A DNA stretch of 64,000 nt from Micromonospora sp. C28SCA-DRY-2 (GTDB lineage Bacteria; Actinomycetota; Actinomycetes; Mycobacteriales; Micromonosporaceae), in the NCBI RefSeq assembly GCF_030519475.1, contig NZ_JAUMKD010000003.1:806001-870000 (forward strand), written 5' to 3'. How positions within the stretch are numbered: position 1 is the stretch's first letter; each line of letters begins with the position of its first letter. The notes under the pieces were generated by a model. That model worked only from the letters and a program-made list of their open reading frames with translations. It was not told where the DNA came from and did no database searches. Positions 1 through 8,118 of this stretch are shown in pieces. The translations under genes were made by a program, and so were the position numbers.

Positions 1-513
1 CGCCCAGCGCCCCCGGTCGCGCAGCCAGAGCACCGCGGCGGCGGCCAGCGCCACCACGAAGTGCGAGAAGTAGACCCAGCTGGCCAGCACGTCCCACCAC
101 TGCACCGCCGGCCGGTAGAGGTGCTCCTGGAGCCACACGGTGGGCACCTCACCGCCGGTGGCCCAGCCGAACATGAACCGGTCGGCGACGATCAACTCGT
201 ACGCGTGCGGGGTGGCGCCGTTGTCGGCGAACCCGCGGGAGAGGTTGTAGACCGCGAGCAGCAGCACCACCGGCACCCAGTCCCGGGCGAAGCGCAGGTG
301 GCTGCGCCACGGCCGGGTGGAGTTCCAGGCGATGGTCGCGGCCCAGATCCACAGGAAAGCGTACGCCGGGTCGGTGGGCAGCCCGATGGCGAGCCAGCCG
401 GCGACGAAGGCCACCCCCCACACGGTCATCGCGACCACGCGGCGGCGCCCGCCGTCGGACGACGCGGGCGGGTCGGTCGGGGCGGGGGGCTGGGGGTCAG
501 TCACGACGGCCAT
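1..513 (-). CDS. PAP2-like (inositolphosphotransferase-type) membrane protein, 3' part outside window
   Basis: The first 171 codons are present; the gene runs off the left edge. After a Pro/Ser-rich start come hydrophobic segments around residues 28-45, 50-62, 80-92 and 148-163. The stretch with MFGW, then WLQEHL, then YFSHFVVALA resembles the N-terminal half of actinobacterial PAP2-superfamily proteins of the Aur1/Ipt1 type, which are lipid phosphatases or phosphotransferases. The catalytic phosphatase motifs would lie beyond the edge, so activity cannot be judged. The ATG at 513 is used; a TAACCT element eight bases upstream would fit a leaderless start. The assignment rests on general resemblance. 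Confidence 0.6.
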   Translation of the reverse strand, partial: MAVVTDPQPPAPTDPPASSDGGRRRVVAMTVWGVAFVAGWLAIGLPTDPAYAFLWIWAATIAWNSTRPWRSHLRFARDWVPVVLLLAVYNLSRGFADNGATPHAYELIVADRFMFGWATGGEVPTVWLQEHLYRPAVQWWDVLASWVYFSHFVVALAAAAVLWLRDRGRWA

Positions 514-570
514 CGCGGTCAAGGTTAACGGCGGGTCCGGCATCGACCGACGCGGACCGCCCCGGGCGGG

Positions 571-1173
571 TCAGCGTCGCGAACCGGTGCGGCGCTGGTG
601 GGCGGCGCGCGCCTTGGCCCGGTTGCCGCAGATCTCCATCGAGCACCAGGTACGCCGGCGGTTGCGGGAGTGGTCGTAGTAGGCCCACCGGCAGCTCGGT
701 TCCCGGCACGCCTTGAGCCGGCTCCAGGTGCCCAGCGCCACCGCCTCGGCGACCACGGCGAGCAGCCCGGCCAGCGCGGCGTCGACGGGCGCCCGGGCGG
801 CGGGCACCAGCCGGGGCGGGTCGACCGTGACGTCGAGCACCAGCGGCAGGTCGCGGGTCAGCTCGGCCAGTCCGCTCCGGGCGGCCGGGTCCAGGCCGTC
901 CGCCCGGGGGCTGGGCACCGGTTCGGTGTTGTTCTCGGCGATCAGCGCGCGGATCCCCTCCCGGACCGCGCGGGCCCGGTCGAGCTGCGCCGCGGTGGCC
1001 GTGCTGCCGGCGGGCACCAGGCCGCGGGCGTGCAGCCAGTCGACGAGCCGGGCCGGTGTGTCGAGGTCGTCGCGGCCCTCGTTCCGGGTGTTGACGAACG
1101 CCTCGATCCGGTCGAGCGGGGCGGGCGCCGCGTCGCCGTCCGGCGGGGCGGCGGGGACGGCGTCGGGTGCCAT
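571..1173 (-). CDS. CGNR zinc-finger transcriptional regulator
   Basis: A 200-residue protein. Residues about 20-130 resemble the stress-induced ABATE region. The C-terminal 45 residues form the CGNR zinc finger, with CREPSC, the aromatic YYDHSRN block, then WCSMEICGNR and a basic tail. These are putative DNA-binding regulators. A TAGGAT -10 box lies six bases before the ATG, so the transcript is probably leaderless. That box sits inside one arm of the inverted repeat at 1184-1210, which suggests autoregulation. It is transcribed away from the VOC gene at 1257, its probable target. Confidence 0.88.
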   Translation of the reverse strand: MAPDAVPAAPPDGDAAPAPLDRIEAFVNTRNEGRDDLDTPARLVDWLHARGLVPAGSTATAAQLDRARAVREGIRALIAENNTEPVPSPRADGLDPAARSGLAELTRDLPLVLDVTVDPPRLVPAARAPVDAALAGLLAVVAEAVALGTWSRLKACREPSCRWAYYDHSRNRRRTWCSMEICGNRAKARAAHQRRTGSRR

Positions 1174-1183
1174 GGGGACATCC

Positions 1184-1210
1184 TAACCGGCTATTGACCG
1201 TAGCCGGTTA
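1184..1210. promoter_or_regulatory. Palindromic operator between CGNR regulator and VOC gene
   Basis: TAACCGGCTA (1184-1193) and TAGCCGGTTA (1201-1210) are perfect 10-bp inverted arms around TTGACCG. The left arm covers the -10 box of the regulator. The spacer is the -35 box of the VOC promoter. Extra half-sites CTAAC and GTTAG lie at 1212-1216 and 1235-1240. A protein bound here would block both promoters; that the CGNR protein is the binder is an inference. Confidence 0.75.
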
Positions 1211-1222
1211 CCTAACTAGCGT
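1194..1222 (+). promoter_or_regulatory. Sigma-70-type promoter of the VOC gene
   Basis: The -35 TTGACC (1194-1199) and -10 TAGCGT (1217-1222) are separated by exactly 17 bases. The start point would fall near 1229, leaving a short leader with the AGAGGAAGG ribosome site before the ATG at 1257. Confidence 0.65.
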
Positions 1223-1256
1223 ACGGCTCACGTCGGTTAGAGGAAGGGATCCGATC

Positions 1257-1592
1257 ATGAGCATCCGCATCGGCAACGTCGGCATCGACACCAACGACCT
1301 GCCCCGCGCCACCGCGTTCTGGCAGGCGGTGACCGGCTACCAGCTCGCCTCCTCGGACGAGAGCGGCAACTACCTGGAGGATCCGGCCAAGGCCGGCGTC
1401 GGCCTGTGGGTCCAGCTGGTCCCCGAGCCGGCGACCGGCAAGAACCGGCTGCACCTGGACCTCTTCACCGCCGACCCGGCCGCCGAGGTGGCCCGGATCC
1501 GCGGGCTCGGCGCCAGCGAGGTCCGGGCGTTCGACGGCTGGACCGTGCTGGCCGACCCGGACGGCAACCAGTTCTGCGTGGTCGCCGCGTAG
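1257..1592 (+). CDS. VOC (glyoxalase/bleomycin-resistance) family protein
   Basis: A 111-residue single-domain VOC protein with the usual layout: an early FWQAVTGY helix, the HLDLF strand and the closing DPDGNQFCVV strand that carries the last metal ligand. The substrate cannot be read from the sequence. The ATG at 1257 is chosen for the AGAGGAAGG ribosome site 9-17 bases upstream and because the promoter at 1194-1222 excludes the earlier in-frame ATG. It shares an operator with the divergent CGNR regulator, so it is probably its regulated partner. Confidence 0.85.
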   Translation: MSIRIGNVGIDTNDLPRATAFWQAVTGYQLASSDESGNYLEDPAKAGVGLWVQLVPEPATGKNRLHLDLFTADPAAEVARIRGLGASEVRAFDGWTVLADPDGNQFCVVAA

Positions 1593-1648
1593 CCGCCCGG
1601 CGGCCCGGGAGACGGACGCGGCAACGCCCGCTCGTCTAGGCTTTGTCC

Positions 1649-2053
1649 ATGCGGGAACAGCCGGAGCACGCCGTCACGCCGGGGCTGACCGGCCGGGTGG
1701 AGTTGACAGTCACCGACGCCGACACCGCCCAGGCGGTCGGCTCCGGCGACGTGCCGGTGCTCGGCACGCCCCGGGTGCTCGCGCTGGCCGAGGCGGCCAC
1801 GGTCGCCGCCACGGCGACCCGGATCCAGCCCGGGTCGACCACCGTCGGGGTCCGGGTCGAGCTGGAGCACCTGGCCGCCACGCCGGTCGGCCGTACGGTG
1901 GTGGCCGAGGCGCGACTGGCCAAGGTCGACGGTCGCCGGCTGCTGTTCGAGGTCAGCGTCACCGACGGCGGCGAGCCGGTGGCCGAGGGTCGGGTGGAGC
2001 GGGTGCTGGTCGACCGGCAGCGCTTCGTGGAACGCGCGTCCCGGGCGTCATGA
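1649..2053 (+). CDS. Hotdog-fold thioesterase, fluoroacetyl-CoA thioesterase-like
   Basis: A 134-residue protein whose VGVRVELEHLAATPVG and DGRRLLFEVSVTDG segments follow the pattern of FlK-like hotdog thioesterases, which hydrolyse acyl-CoAs. The true thioester is unknown. The ATG at 1649 is preferred over an upstream TTG because a TAGGCT -10 box (1637-1642) ends six bases before it, indicating a leaderless transcript. Its stop overlaps the next start by four bases (ATGA), so it is translationally coupled to the metallo-hydrolase. Confidence 0.8.
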   Translation: MREQPEHAVTPGLTGRVELTVTDADTAQAVGSGDVPVLGTPRVLALAEAATVAATATRIQPGSTTVGVRVELEHLAATPVGRTVVAEARLAKVDGRRLLFEVSVTDGGEPVAEGRVERVLVDRQRFVERASRAS

Positions 2054-2880
2054 CCGGCCGGTTCGTCGAGGTCGCCGACGGGGTGCACGTCTACCGCGAG
2101 CCGCTGCTGCGGGTCAACGTCACGCTGGTCGTCGGCGACGGCGCCGCCCTGCTGGTCGACACGCTCTCCACCGCCGGGCAGGCCGCCGAGCTGGCCGCCG
2201 CCGCGCGGGCGGTCACCCCGCACCCGTGGACGGTGGTGAACACCCACCACCACTTCGACCACTGCTTCGGCAACGCCACGCTCGCGGCCGACCCGCCCCG
2301 CCCGGTGTACGCACACCCGCTGGCCGCCGAGGAGCTGCGCGAGCGCCCGGACCGGCTGCGCCGGGAGGCGTACGAGGAGATCCGCGACGAGTACCCGGCG
2401 CTGGCCGGGGAGCTGGCCGACACCGTACTGCTCGCGCCCACGCACACCGTGCACACCGAGGCCACCCTCGACGTCGGCGGGCGGGAGGTGGTGCTGCGCC
2501 ACCCCGGTCGCGCGCACACCGCTGCCGACCTGCTGGTGCACGTGCCCGACGCGGACGTGCTGGTCGCCGGCGACCTGGTCGAGCAGAGCGGCCCGCCGGC
2601 GTTCGAGGAGTCCTACCCGTTGCAGTGGCCGGACGCGGTGGCCGAGCTGCTCCGGCTGACCACCCCGTCGACAGTGGTGGTCCCCGGGCACGGCGAACCG
2701 GTCGACGCCGAGTTCGTCCGCGCCCAGCACGCCCAGCTGGTCGAGCTGGCCTGGCTGATCCGGGCCGGGCACACCGGCGGCGCGCCGCCCGAGCGGGTGG
2801 CCGCCGAGGCACCCTTCGGGGCCCGCCCGGCGCTGGCCGCCGCCCGCCGCGGCTACGCCGAACTCGACGGCACCGGCTGA
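2050..2880 (+). CDS. MBL-fold metallo-hydrolase
   Basis: A 276-residue metallo-beta-lactamase-fold protein. The zinc motif NTHHHFDHCFGN is near residue 60. Further ligands are in the GRAHTAADLLVHVPDADVLV strand and in VVPGHGEPV near residue 215. These enzymes hydrolyse thioesters, esters or lactones. The coupling to an acyl-CoA thioesterase gene suggests a pair acting on related esters, which is an inference. No signal peptide, so probably cytoplasmic. Confidence 0.85.
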   Translation: MTGRFVEVADGVHVYREPLLRVNVTLVVGDGAALLVDTLSTAGQAAELAAAARAVTPHPWTVVNTHHHFDHCFGNATLAADPPRPVYAHPLAAEELRERPDRLRREAYEEIRDEYPALAGELADTVLLAPTHTVHTEATLDVGGREVVLRHPGRAHTAADLLVHVPDADVLVAGDLVEQSGPPAFEESYPLQWPDAVAELLRLTTPSTVVVPGHGEPVDAEFVRAQHAQLVELAWLIRAGHTGGAPPERVAAEAPFGARPALAAARRGYAELDGTG

Positions 2881-2896
2881 CCCGCCACCGGGCCGG

Positions 2897-3832
2897 TCAA
2901 CCGGCGAAGCGGCGGATCACCTCGGCCCGGGTCGGCATCGCGGTGGCGCCGCCGGGCGACTCGCAGACCAACCCGGCCACCCGCAGCGCGAACGCCACCC
3001 GCTCGTGCCAGCCGGCCGGCTCGACCGGCTCCCCGTCGGCCAGCAGGTCGGCGACGAGCGCCGCCATCACCGAGTCGCCGGCGCCGGTGGCGTCCACCGC
3101 GCGTACCTTGGGCGCGGGCACGCGTACCGGATCGGCGCCGGCGGCGGCGACCACCGCGCCGGCCGCGCCGAGCGTGACCACGGCGGTCGCCGCGCCGAGC
3201 TCCCGCAGGTACGCCGCCACCCCCTCGACCGGCTCGCCGGGATAGAGCAGCGCGGCGTCGGCGGTGCTGAGCTTGACCAGGTGGGCGCCCGCGGCGAACT
3301 CGGCCACCACCTCGCGCAGCCCGGCCAGCGCGGCCGGGCCGTCCAGCAGCCGGGGCCGCACGTTGGGGTCGAAGACGCGCAGCCCGGTGGCGAGCGACCA
3401 GGCCCGCCGCGCGGCGGCCAGCACCGACGGTTGGAGCAGCACTATCGAGCCGCAGTAGAGCACACCGGCCCCGGCGACCAGGTCGGCGTCCAGGTCGCCG
3501 GCGGTGAGCAGCCCGTACGAGGGCGGTTCGCCGTAGAAGCGGAAGTCCGGTTCGGGCCCGGCGAAGGTGGCCACCGCCAGCGCGGTCGGCGTGGGCACGG
3601 TGACCGCGCCGGCCAGGCCCACCCCGGCGTCGGCGAGGAAGGCGCGGATCCGGCCGGCCAGCACGTCGTCGCCGAGCGACCCGACGAACTGCACGTCGCC
3701 GCCGAGCCGGGCCACCCCGACCGCGACGTTCAGCGGGCCGCCGCCGATCGCCTGCCGGTAGACCGGTTCCCCGTCGCACTCGGCGTCGAGCAGGTCTACC
3801 AGTGCCTCGCCGAGCACCACCGCGTACCCCAT
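2897..3832 (-). CDS. PfkB-family carbohydrate kinase (fructokinase-like)
   Basis: A 311-residue ribokinase-family kinase. The first PfkB signature is the GGGPLNVAVGVARLGG region near residue 30. The second is DATGAGDS near residue 250, whose last Asp is the catalytic base. It should transfer phosphate from ATP to a sugar; fructose is the most likely substrate by family resemblance only. The ATG at 3832 follows a GGAGGG ribosome site. It converges with the metallo-hydrolase. Confidence 0.87.
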   Translation of the reverse strand: MGYAVVLGEALVDLLDAECDGEPVYRQAIGGGPLNVAVGVARLGGDVQFVGSLGDDVLAGRIRAFLADAGVGLAGAVTVPTPTALAVATFAGPEPDFRFYGEPPSYGLLTAGDLDADLVAGAGVLYCGSIVLLQPSVLAAARRAWSLATGLRVFDPNVRPRLLDGPAALAGLREVVAEFAAGAHLVKLSTADAALLYPGEPVEGVAAYLRELGAATAVVTLGAAGAVVAAAGADPVRVPAPKVRAVDATGAGDSVMAALVADLLADGEPVEPAGWHERVAFALRVAGLVCESPGGATAMPTRAEVIRRFAG

Positions 3833-3937
3833 CACTGTCCCTCCGTCGTCACCGGTCGCGCCGCCCGCCGGAAAACCGGCCCGTCCGTCGACGCTCCTGG
3901 GGAGATCTTGTCGCACCAGGCTGGCACAGTGCGCGGC

Positions 3938-4330
3938 ATGACGACCGCAGAAGACACGGTATTGGCGTACTGGGAGGCGTGCGAGGCGCGGGACTGGCCA
4001 CGGGTGGCGACGCTGCTCGCCGACGAGGTGGTCTACCACCTGCCGCAGACCCGGGAGCGGATCCGTGGCCGGGCGGCCTTCCTCCGGTTCAACCAGGAAT
4101 ACCCGGGCGACTGGCACGTCACGGTGACCCGGGTGACCGGCGCCGGTCAGCGGGCGGCCACGTGGATCACCTGCACTGTCGACGGGGCCGACCAGCCCGC
4201 GGTGAGCTTCTTCGACCTGGACGACGCCGGCCGGATCACCGGCATCACCGAGTTCTGGCCGGAGCCCTACGAGCCGCCGGCCGGGCGGGAACACCTGGCC
4301 GAGCGGTACGGCCCCGCCGCGGCGGTCTGA
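3938..4330 (+). CDS. NTF2/SnoaL-like small protein
   Basis: A 130-residue protein of the SnoaL/NTF2-like fold: an N-terminal helix with YWEACEARDW, the strand VVYHLPQTRERIRG, then a C-terminal sheet ending in ITEFWPEPYEPP. Such proteins are isomerases, hydrolases or simple binding scaffolds, and nothing local fixes the role. A CACAGT element seven bases before the ATG could be a -10 box for a leaderless transcript. It is divergent from the sugar kinase. Confidence 0.75.
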   Translation: MTTAEDTVLAYWEACEARDWPRVATLLADEVVYHLPQTRERIRGRAAFLRFNQEYPGDWHVTVTRVTGAGQRAATWITCTVDGADQPAVSFFDLDDAGRITGITEFWPEPYEPPAGREHLAERYGPAAAV

Positions 4331-4674
4331 CCGGGCGACCACGTCCCCGCGCCCGGGTGGCCGCCGAGCCCCGCTCTCGGCGGCCGTCCGCACGGGTGGC
4401 CGCCAGCCGTCGACTGGCACATCGAGACACGGCTATTGCGTCCCGCTCCGGAGCGTGGTGGGATGACGCATGCCGGGCGGTGCGTGGGCTGCGCCCCGCC
4501 GGCTGCCGGGTTCTTCCGCGAGGGCACCGGCCCGCAGGGGCGGGCCGTCGGCGGCGCGCGCCCACCGGGGCCGTCGCCGCGATCGTCGTATCCGCTCGTC
4601 GCCGTGGGGCCGCCAACCCCACGCGCTTCCAGCGGGGTGGCTCGGGCGGCACGCCCCGCGAGTCAGGAGAACCC
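4331..4674. other. Intergenic region upstream of the polysaccharide monooxygenase
   Basis: 344 bases without a supportable gene. It holds a perfect 12-bp palindrome CGCTCCGGAGCG at 4444-4455, flanked more loosely by TGCGTC (4437-4442) and GACGCA (4465-4470), which could be an operator. An AGGAG ribosome site at 4665-4669 serves the GTG at 4675. No clear -35/-10 pair was recognised. Confidence 0.5.
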
Positions 4675-5775
4675 GTGTCCCACCGTTCCCGAACGGCCGC
4701 GTTGCTCACCGCGGCCGCGACCCTCCTCGTGGGGGCCGTCGCGCTGGTCAGCGGCCCCGAACCGGCCGCCGCGCACGGCGCCGCGATGACCCCGGGCAGC
4801 CGGACGTTCCTGTGCTGGAAGGACGGCCTCACCGCCACCGGTGAGATCCGGCCGAACAACCCGGCCTGCTCCGCCGCGGTCGCGCAGAGCGGCGCCAACT
4901 CGCTCTACAACTGGTTCAGCGTGCTCCGCTCCGACGCGGGCGGCCGGACGGTCGGCTTCATCCCCGACGGGCAGCTGTGCAGCGGCGGCAACACCGGTTT
5001 CCGCGGCTACGACCTGGCCCGTACGGACTGGCCGCTGACCCACCTGACCGCCGGCGCGCGGATGGAGTTCCGGTACAGCAACTGGGCCCACCACCCGGGC
5101 ACCTTCTACTTCTACGTGACCAAGGACAGCTGGAGCCCGACCCGGCCGCTGGCCTGGAGCGACCTGGAGGAGCAGCCGTTCCTGACGGTGACCAACCCGC
5201 CGCAGCGCGGCGCGGTCGGCACCAACGACGGGCACTACTACTTCAGCGGCAACCTGCCGACCGGCAAGAGCGGCCGGCACATCATCTACTCGCGCTGGGT
5301 CCGCTCGGACAGCCAGGAGAACTTCTTCGGCTGCTCGGACGTCACCTTCGACGGCGGCAACGGTGAGGTCACCGGCGTCGGCCCGGGCGGCACCCTGCCG
5401 CCGGACCCGACCACCCCGCCGCCGAACCCGACCACTCCCCCGCCGAGCCCGACCACGCCGCCGCCGCACAGCGGTGACTGCATGGCGGTCTACCGGGTGG
5501 TCAACTCCTGGCAGGGCGGTTTCCAGGGCGAGATCACGATCATGAACCACACCAACGCGACCTGGTCCGGATGGACGGCCACCTGGACCTGGCCCAGCGG
5601 CCAGTCGATCAGTCAGATCTGGAACGCCGCACAGGCCACGTCCGGTACGTCGGTGACAGCGAGCAACCTCTCCTGGAACGGCACGCTCGCCCCCGAGGGC
5701 ACCACGACCTTCGGCTTCCTGGCCAACAGCACCGGCACCAACACCCTGCCCACGGTCACCTGCACCGGCCGCTGA
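4675..5775 (+). CDS. Secreted AA10 lytic polysaccharide monooxygenase with CBM2
   Basis: A 366-residue copper enzyme that oxidatively cleaves cellulose or chitin outside the cell. The signal peptide (about residues 1-33) ends in PAAA, leaving His34 as the mature N-terminus, the first ligand of the copper histidine brace. The second is in the NWAHHPGTFYFY segment near residue 139. A Pro/Thr linker (about 245-265) leads to a C-terminal CBM2 (267-366) with exposed tryptophans in NSWQGGF and SGWTATWTW. GTG at 4675 follows AGGAG. CBM2 favours cellulose, but chitin remains possible. Confidence 0.92.
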   Translation: MSHRSRTAALLTAAATLLVGAVALVSGPEPAAAHGAAMTPGSRTFLCWKDGLTATGEIRPNNPACSAAVAQSGANSLYNWFSVLRSDAGGRTVGFIPDGQLCSGGNTGFRGYDLARTDWPLTHLTAGARMEFRYSNWAHHPGTFYFYVTKDSWSPTRPLAWSDLEEQPFLTVTNPPQRGAVGTNDGHYYFSGNLPTGKSGRHIIYSRWVRSDSQENFFGCSDVTFDGGNGEVTGVGPGGTLPPDPTTPPPNPTTPPPSPTTPPPHSGDCMAVYRVVNSWQGGFQGEITIMNHTNATWSGWTATWTWPSGQSISQIWNAAQATSGTSVTASNLSWNGTLAPEGTTTFGFLANSTGTNTLPTVTCTGR

Positions 5776-5796
5776 CCCGCTCCCCCACCCCGAAAT

Positions 5797-5850
5797 GATC
5801 AAGAGGTTTGCGTCGTCCGGGAACGTTCCGGCGACGCAAACCTCTTGATC
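5797..5850. repeat. GATC-ended long palindrome, copy 1
   Basis: The arm GATCAAGAGGTTTGCGTCG (5797-5815) is exactly complementary to 5832-5850 around a 16-base loop containing GAACGTTC. It lies between the convergent monooxygenase and asparagine synthase genes, so it could also act as a bidirectional terminator, though it has no T-run. It is the same element type as 58399-58453: 15 of 19 arm bases are identical. Confidence 0.8.
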
Positions 5851-5874
5851 CAGGTGCGGGCGGCCCGCTCGGGG

Positions 5875-7836
5875 TCAGCGGACCATGGACCCGACGACGG
5901 GCTTGGTGAGCAGGGCGGACTGGTTGCGCTGGATGCCCGGGTCCAGGGTCTTGGCGACGAAGATGGCGTGCCAGACGCAGAAGATCAGCACTGTCCACAC
6001 CTTGCGGGAGTGGTCGGCCTCCTCCCGCTTGTGCTCCTCCAGCAGCCGCAGCGCGTACGACAGGTCGAGCAGGTCGCCGGCGCCGGAGGTGGCCAGCACG
6101 TGCCGGGCCCACTCGTACATCTCGCCGCGCAGCCAGACCCGGGTCGGGGTCGGGAAGCCGAGCTTCTTGCGGTTGACGATGGCCGGCGGCACCACGCCCT
6201 GGAGGGCCTGGCGCATCGCGTACTTGGTCGCGTCGGAGCGGGGCGGCAGCTTGAGGTCCACCGGAATCTTCGCCGCCACGTCGAACACCTCACGGTCCAG
6301 GAAGGGCACCCGGACCTCCAGCGAGTGGGCCATCGAGATCCGGTCGGCCTTGACCAGGATGTCGCCGCGCAGCCAGGTGTAGAGGTCGACGTACTGCATC
6401 TTGGTGACGTCGTCCAGCTCGGTGCACTCGGCGTAGATCGGCGCGGTCACGTCGGTGTAGCGCACCGAGGGGTCGTAGCGGCGCAGCAGGTGCTGCTTCT
6501 CCTCCTCGGTGAACATCCGGGCGTTGCCGTAGTAGCGCTGCTCGATCGGGGTGGTGCCGCGCTCCAGGAAGCTCTTGCCCTTCACCCCCTGCGGGATGGC
6601 CTTGGAGACCGCCCGCAGCCCCTTCTGCACGCCGCCGGGCAGGCCGTTGACGGTGCTCAGCGAGAGCGGCTCGCGGTAGATGGTGTAGCCGCCGAAGAAC
6701 TCGTCGGCGCCCTCACCGGAGAGCACCACCGTGACGTGCTCGGCGGCCTTCTTCGCCACGAAGTAGAGCGGCACCAGCGCCGGGTCGGCAACCGGGTCGT
6801 CCAGGTGCCAGACGATCTTCGGCAGCGCCTCGATCATGTCCTGCGGCCCGATCTTGGTGGGGATCGTGGTCACGTCGAGGTGGCGGGCCGAGTCCTGGGC
6901 CACGTCGATCTCGGAGTAGCCGGGCACGTCGTAGCCGACGGTGAAGGTGAGGATGTTCGGGTTGAACTCGCGGGCCAGCGCGACCACGGCGGTGGAGTCG
7001 ATGCCGCTGGACAGAAACGAACCGACCGGCACGTCCGAGCGCATGTGCATCCGGACGCTCTCCCGCAGCGTCTCCCGGATCTCGTGGTAGAGCTTCTGCT
7101 CGTCGTCGACCGGCGCCGGCCGGAACACCGGCCGGTACCACCGGCGCACGTCGATCCGGCCGCCCGGGCTCCAGGTCAGGTACTCCCCGGAGCCGATCCG
7201 GTTGATCCCCTTGTGCAGGGTGCCCGGCTCTGGGACGTACTGCAGCGTCAGGTAGTGGCTGAGGTTGGCCGTGTCGATGCCGGCGTCGCCGGAGTAGTTG
7301 GAGTGCGCGAAGGGCAGCAGCGCCTTCTTCTCCGAGGCGAGGTAGAGCCCGTCCGCGGTCTCCAGGTAGTGCAGCGGCTTGATGCCGAAGTAGTCGCGGG
7401 CGCCGAACGCGCGCCGCTCCTGCCGGTCCCAGATGACGAAGGCGAACATGCCGCGCAGCCGGGTGAGCACCTGCTCGCCCCAGTAGTGGTAGCCGGCGAC
7501 GATCACCTCGCCGTCGCCGTTGGTGGCGAACTGGGCGCCGTAGTCGCGGATCAGTTCCTCGCGCAGCTCGATGTAGTTGTAGATCTCGCCGTTGAAGGTC
7601 AGCAGGTAGCGCCCGCCGGCGTAGGGCAGCGGCTCGTGGCTGAGCGCCACGTCGATGATCGCCAGCCGCTTGTGGGCGAACACACCGTCCGCGTAGCGAC
7701 CGGAGGCGTCGCCGACCACCTCGACACCGGTCTCGTCCGGCCCGCGGTGGTGCAGGCATTCCAACGCTCCGGCGATGTTGTCGCGGTGGGCCGCGGCGTC
7801 ACCGCGCGCGCTGAAGAAGGCCAGGAGTCCGCACAT
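5875..7836 (-). CDS. asnB: Asparagine synthase (glutamine-hydrolysing)
   Basis: A 653-residue class II amidotransferase. It should make asparagine from aspartate, ATP and glutamine, or amidate a related carboxylate. The start at 7836 gives MCGLLAF, placing the nucleophilic Cys2 at the N-terminus as the Ntn glutaminase needs; an ATG three codons upstream would bury it. HHRGPDE and NGEIYNY are glutaminase-pocket motifs. The synthetase domain has the pyrophosphate loop SSGIDST near residue 275. It is convergent with the monooxygenase and divergent from pepP. Confidence 0.88.
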   Translation of the reverse strand: MCGLLAFFSARGDAAAHRDNIAGALECLHHRGPDETGVEVVGDASGRYADGVFAHKRLAIIDVALSHEPLPYAGGRYLLTFNGEIYNYIELREELIRDYGAQFATNGDGEVIVAGYHYWGEQVLTRLRGMFAFVIWDRQERRAFGARDYFGIKPLHYLETADGLYLASEKKALLPFAHSNYSGDAGIDTANLSHYLTLQYVPEPGTLHKGINRIGSGEYLTWSPGGRIDVRRWYRPVFRPAPVDDEQKLYHEIRETLRESVRMHMRSDVPVGSFLSSGIDSTAVVALAREFNPNILTFTVGYDVPGYSEIDVAQDSARHLDVTTIPTKIGPQDMIEALPKIVWHLDDPVADPALVPLYFVAKKAAEHVTVVLSGEGADEFFGGYTIYREPLSLSTVNGLPGGVQKGLRAVSKAIPQGVKGKSFLERGTTPIEQRYYGNARMFTEEEKQHLLRRYDPSVRYTDVTAPIYAECTELDDVTKMQYVDLYTWLRGDILVKADRISMAHSLEVRVPFLDREVFDVAAKIPVDLKLPPRSDATKYAMRQALQGVVPPAIVNRKKLGFPTPTRVWLRGEMYEWARHVLATSGAGDLLDLSYALRLLEEHKREEADHSRKVWTVLIFCVWHAIFVAKTLDPGIQRNQSALLTKPVVGSMVR

Positions 7837-8118
7837 GGGGGTCATCTTTTCACGCGACCGGAGCGGACGTCGCGGCACCGTTGGCTCTCGTCCGGGCCCG
7901 GGCGGCGACGGCGTCCGGCACCGGGCGGGGACAGTGTCCGGCACCGGCGCTCCGGCGGTGTGCCCGGGGCCGGCGGGTAACGGGCCGCCCGGATCAGACC
8001 CCGTACCGGTCCGAGCGGGCCGCCGGCACCGGGGAGGGCGCTCCGCCGGGCCACCACCGGCTCCCTCCGGCGCCGGTCGCGCGGTACCGTCGGGGCCAGT
8101 AACGAGGAGGGAGCGAGC

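Noticed and set aside
5845..7980. A 711-codon frame on the + strand
   Set aside because: Antisense to asnB, whose motifs are unmistakable.
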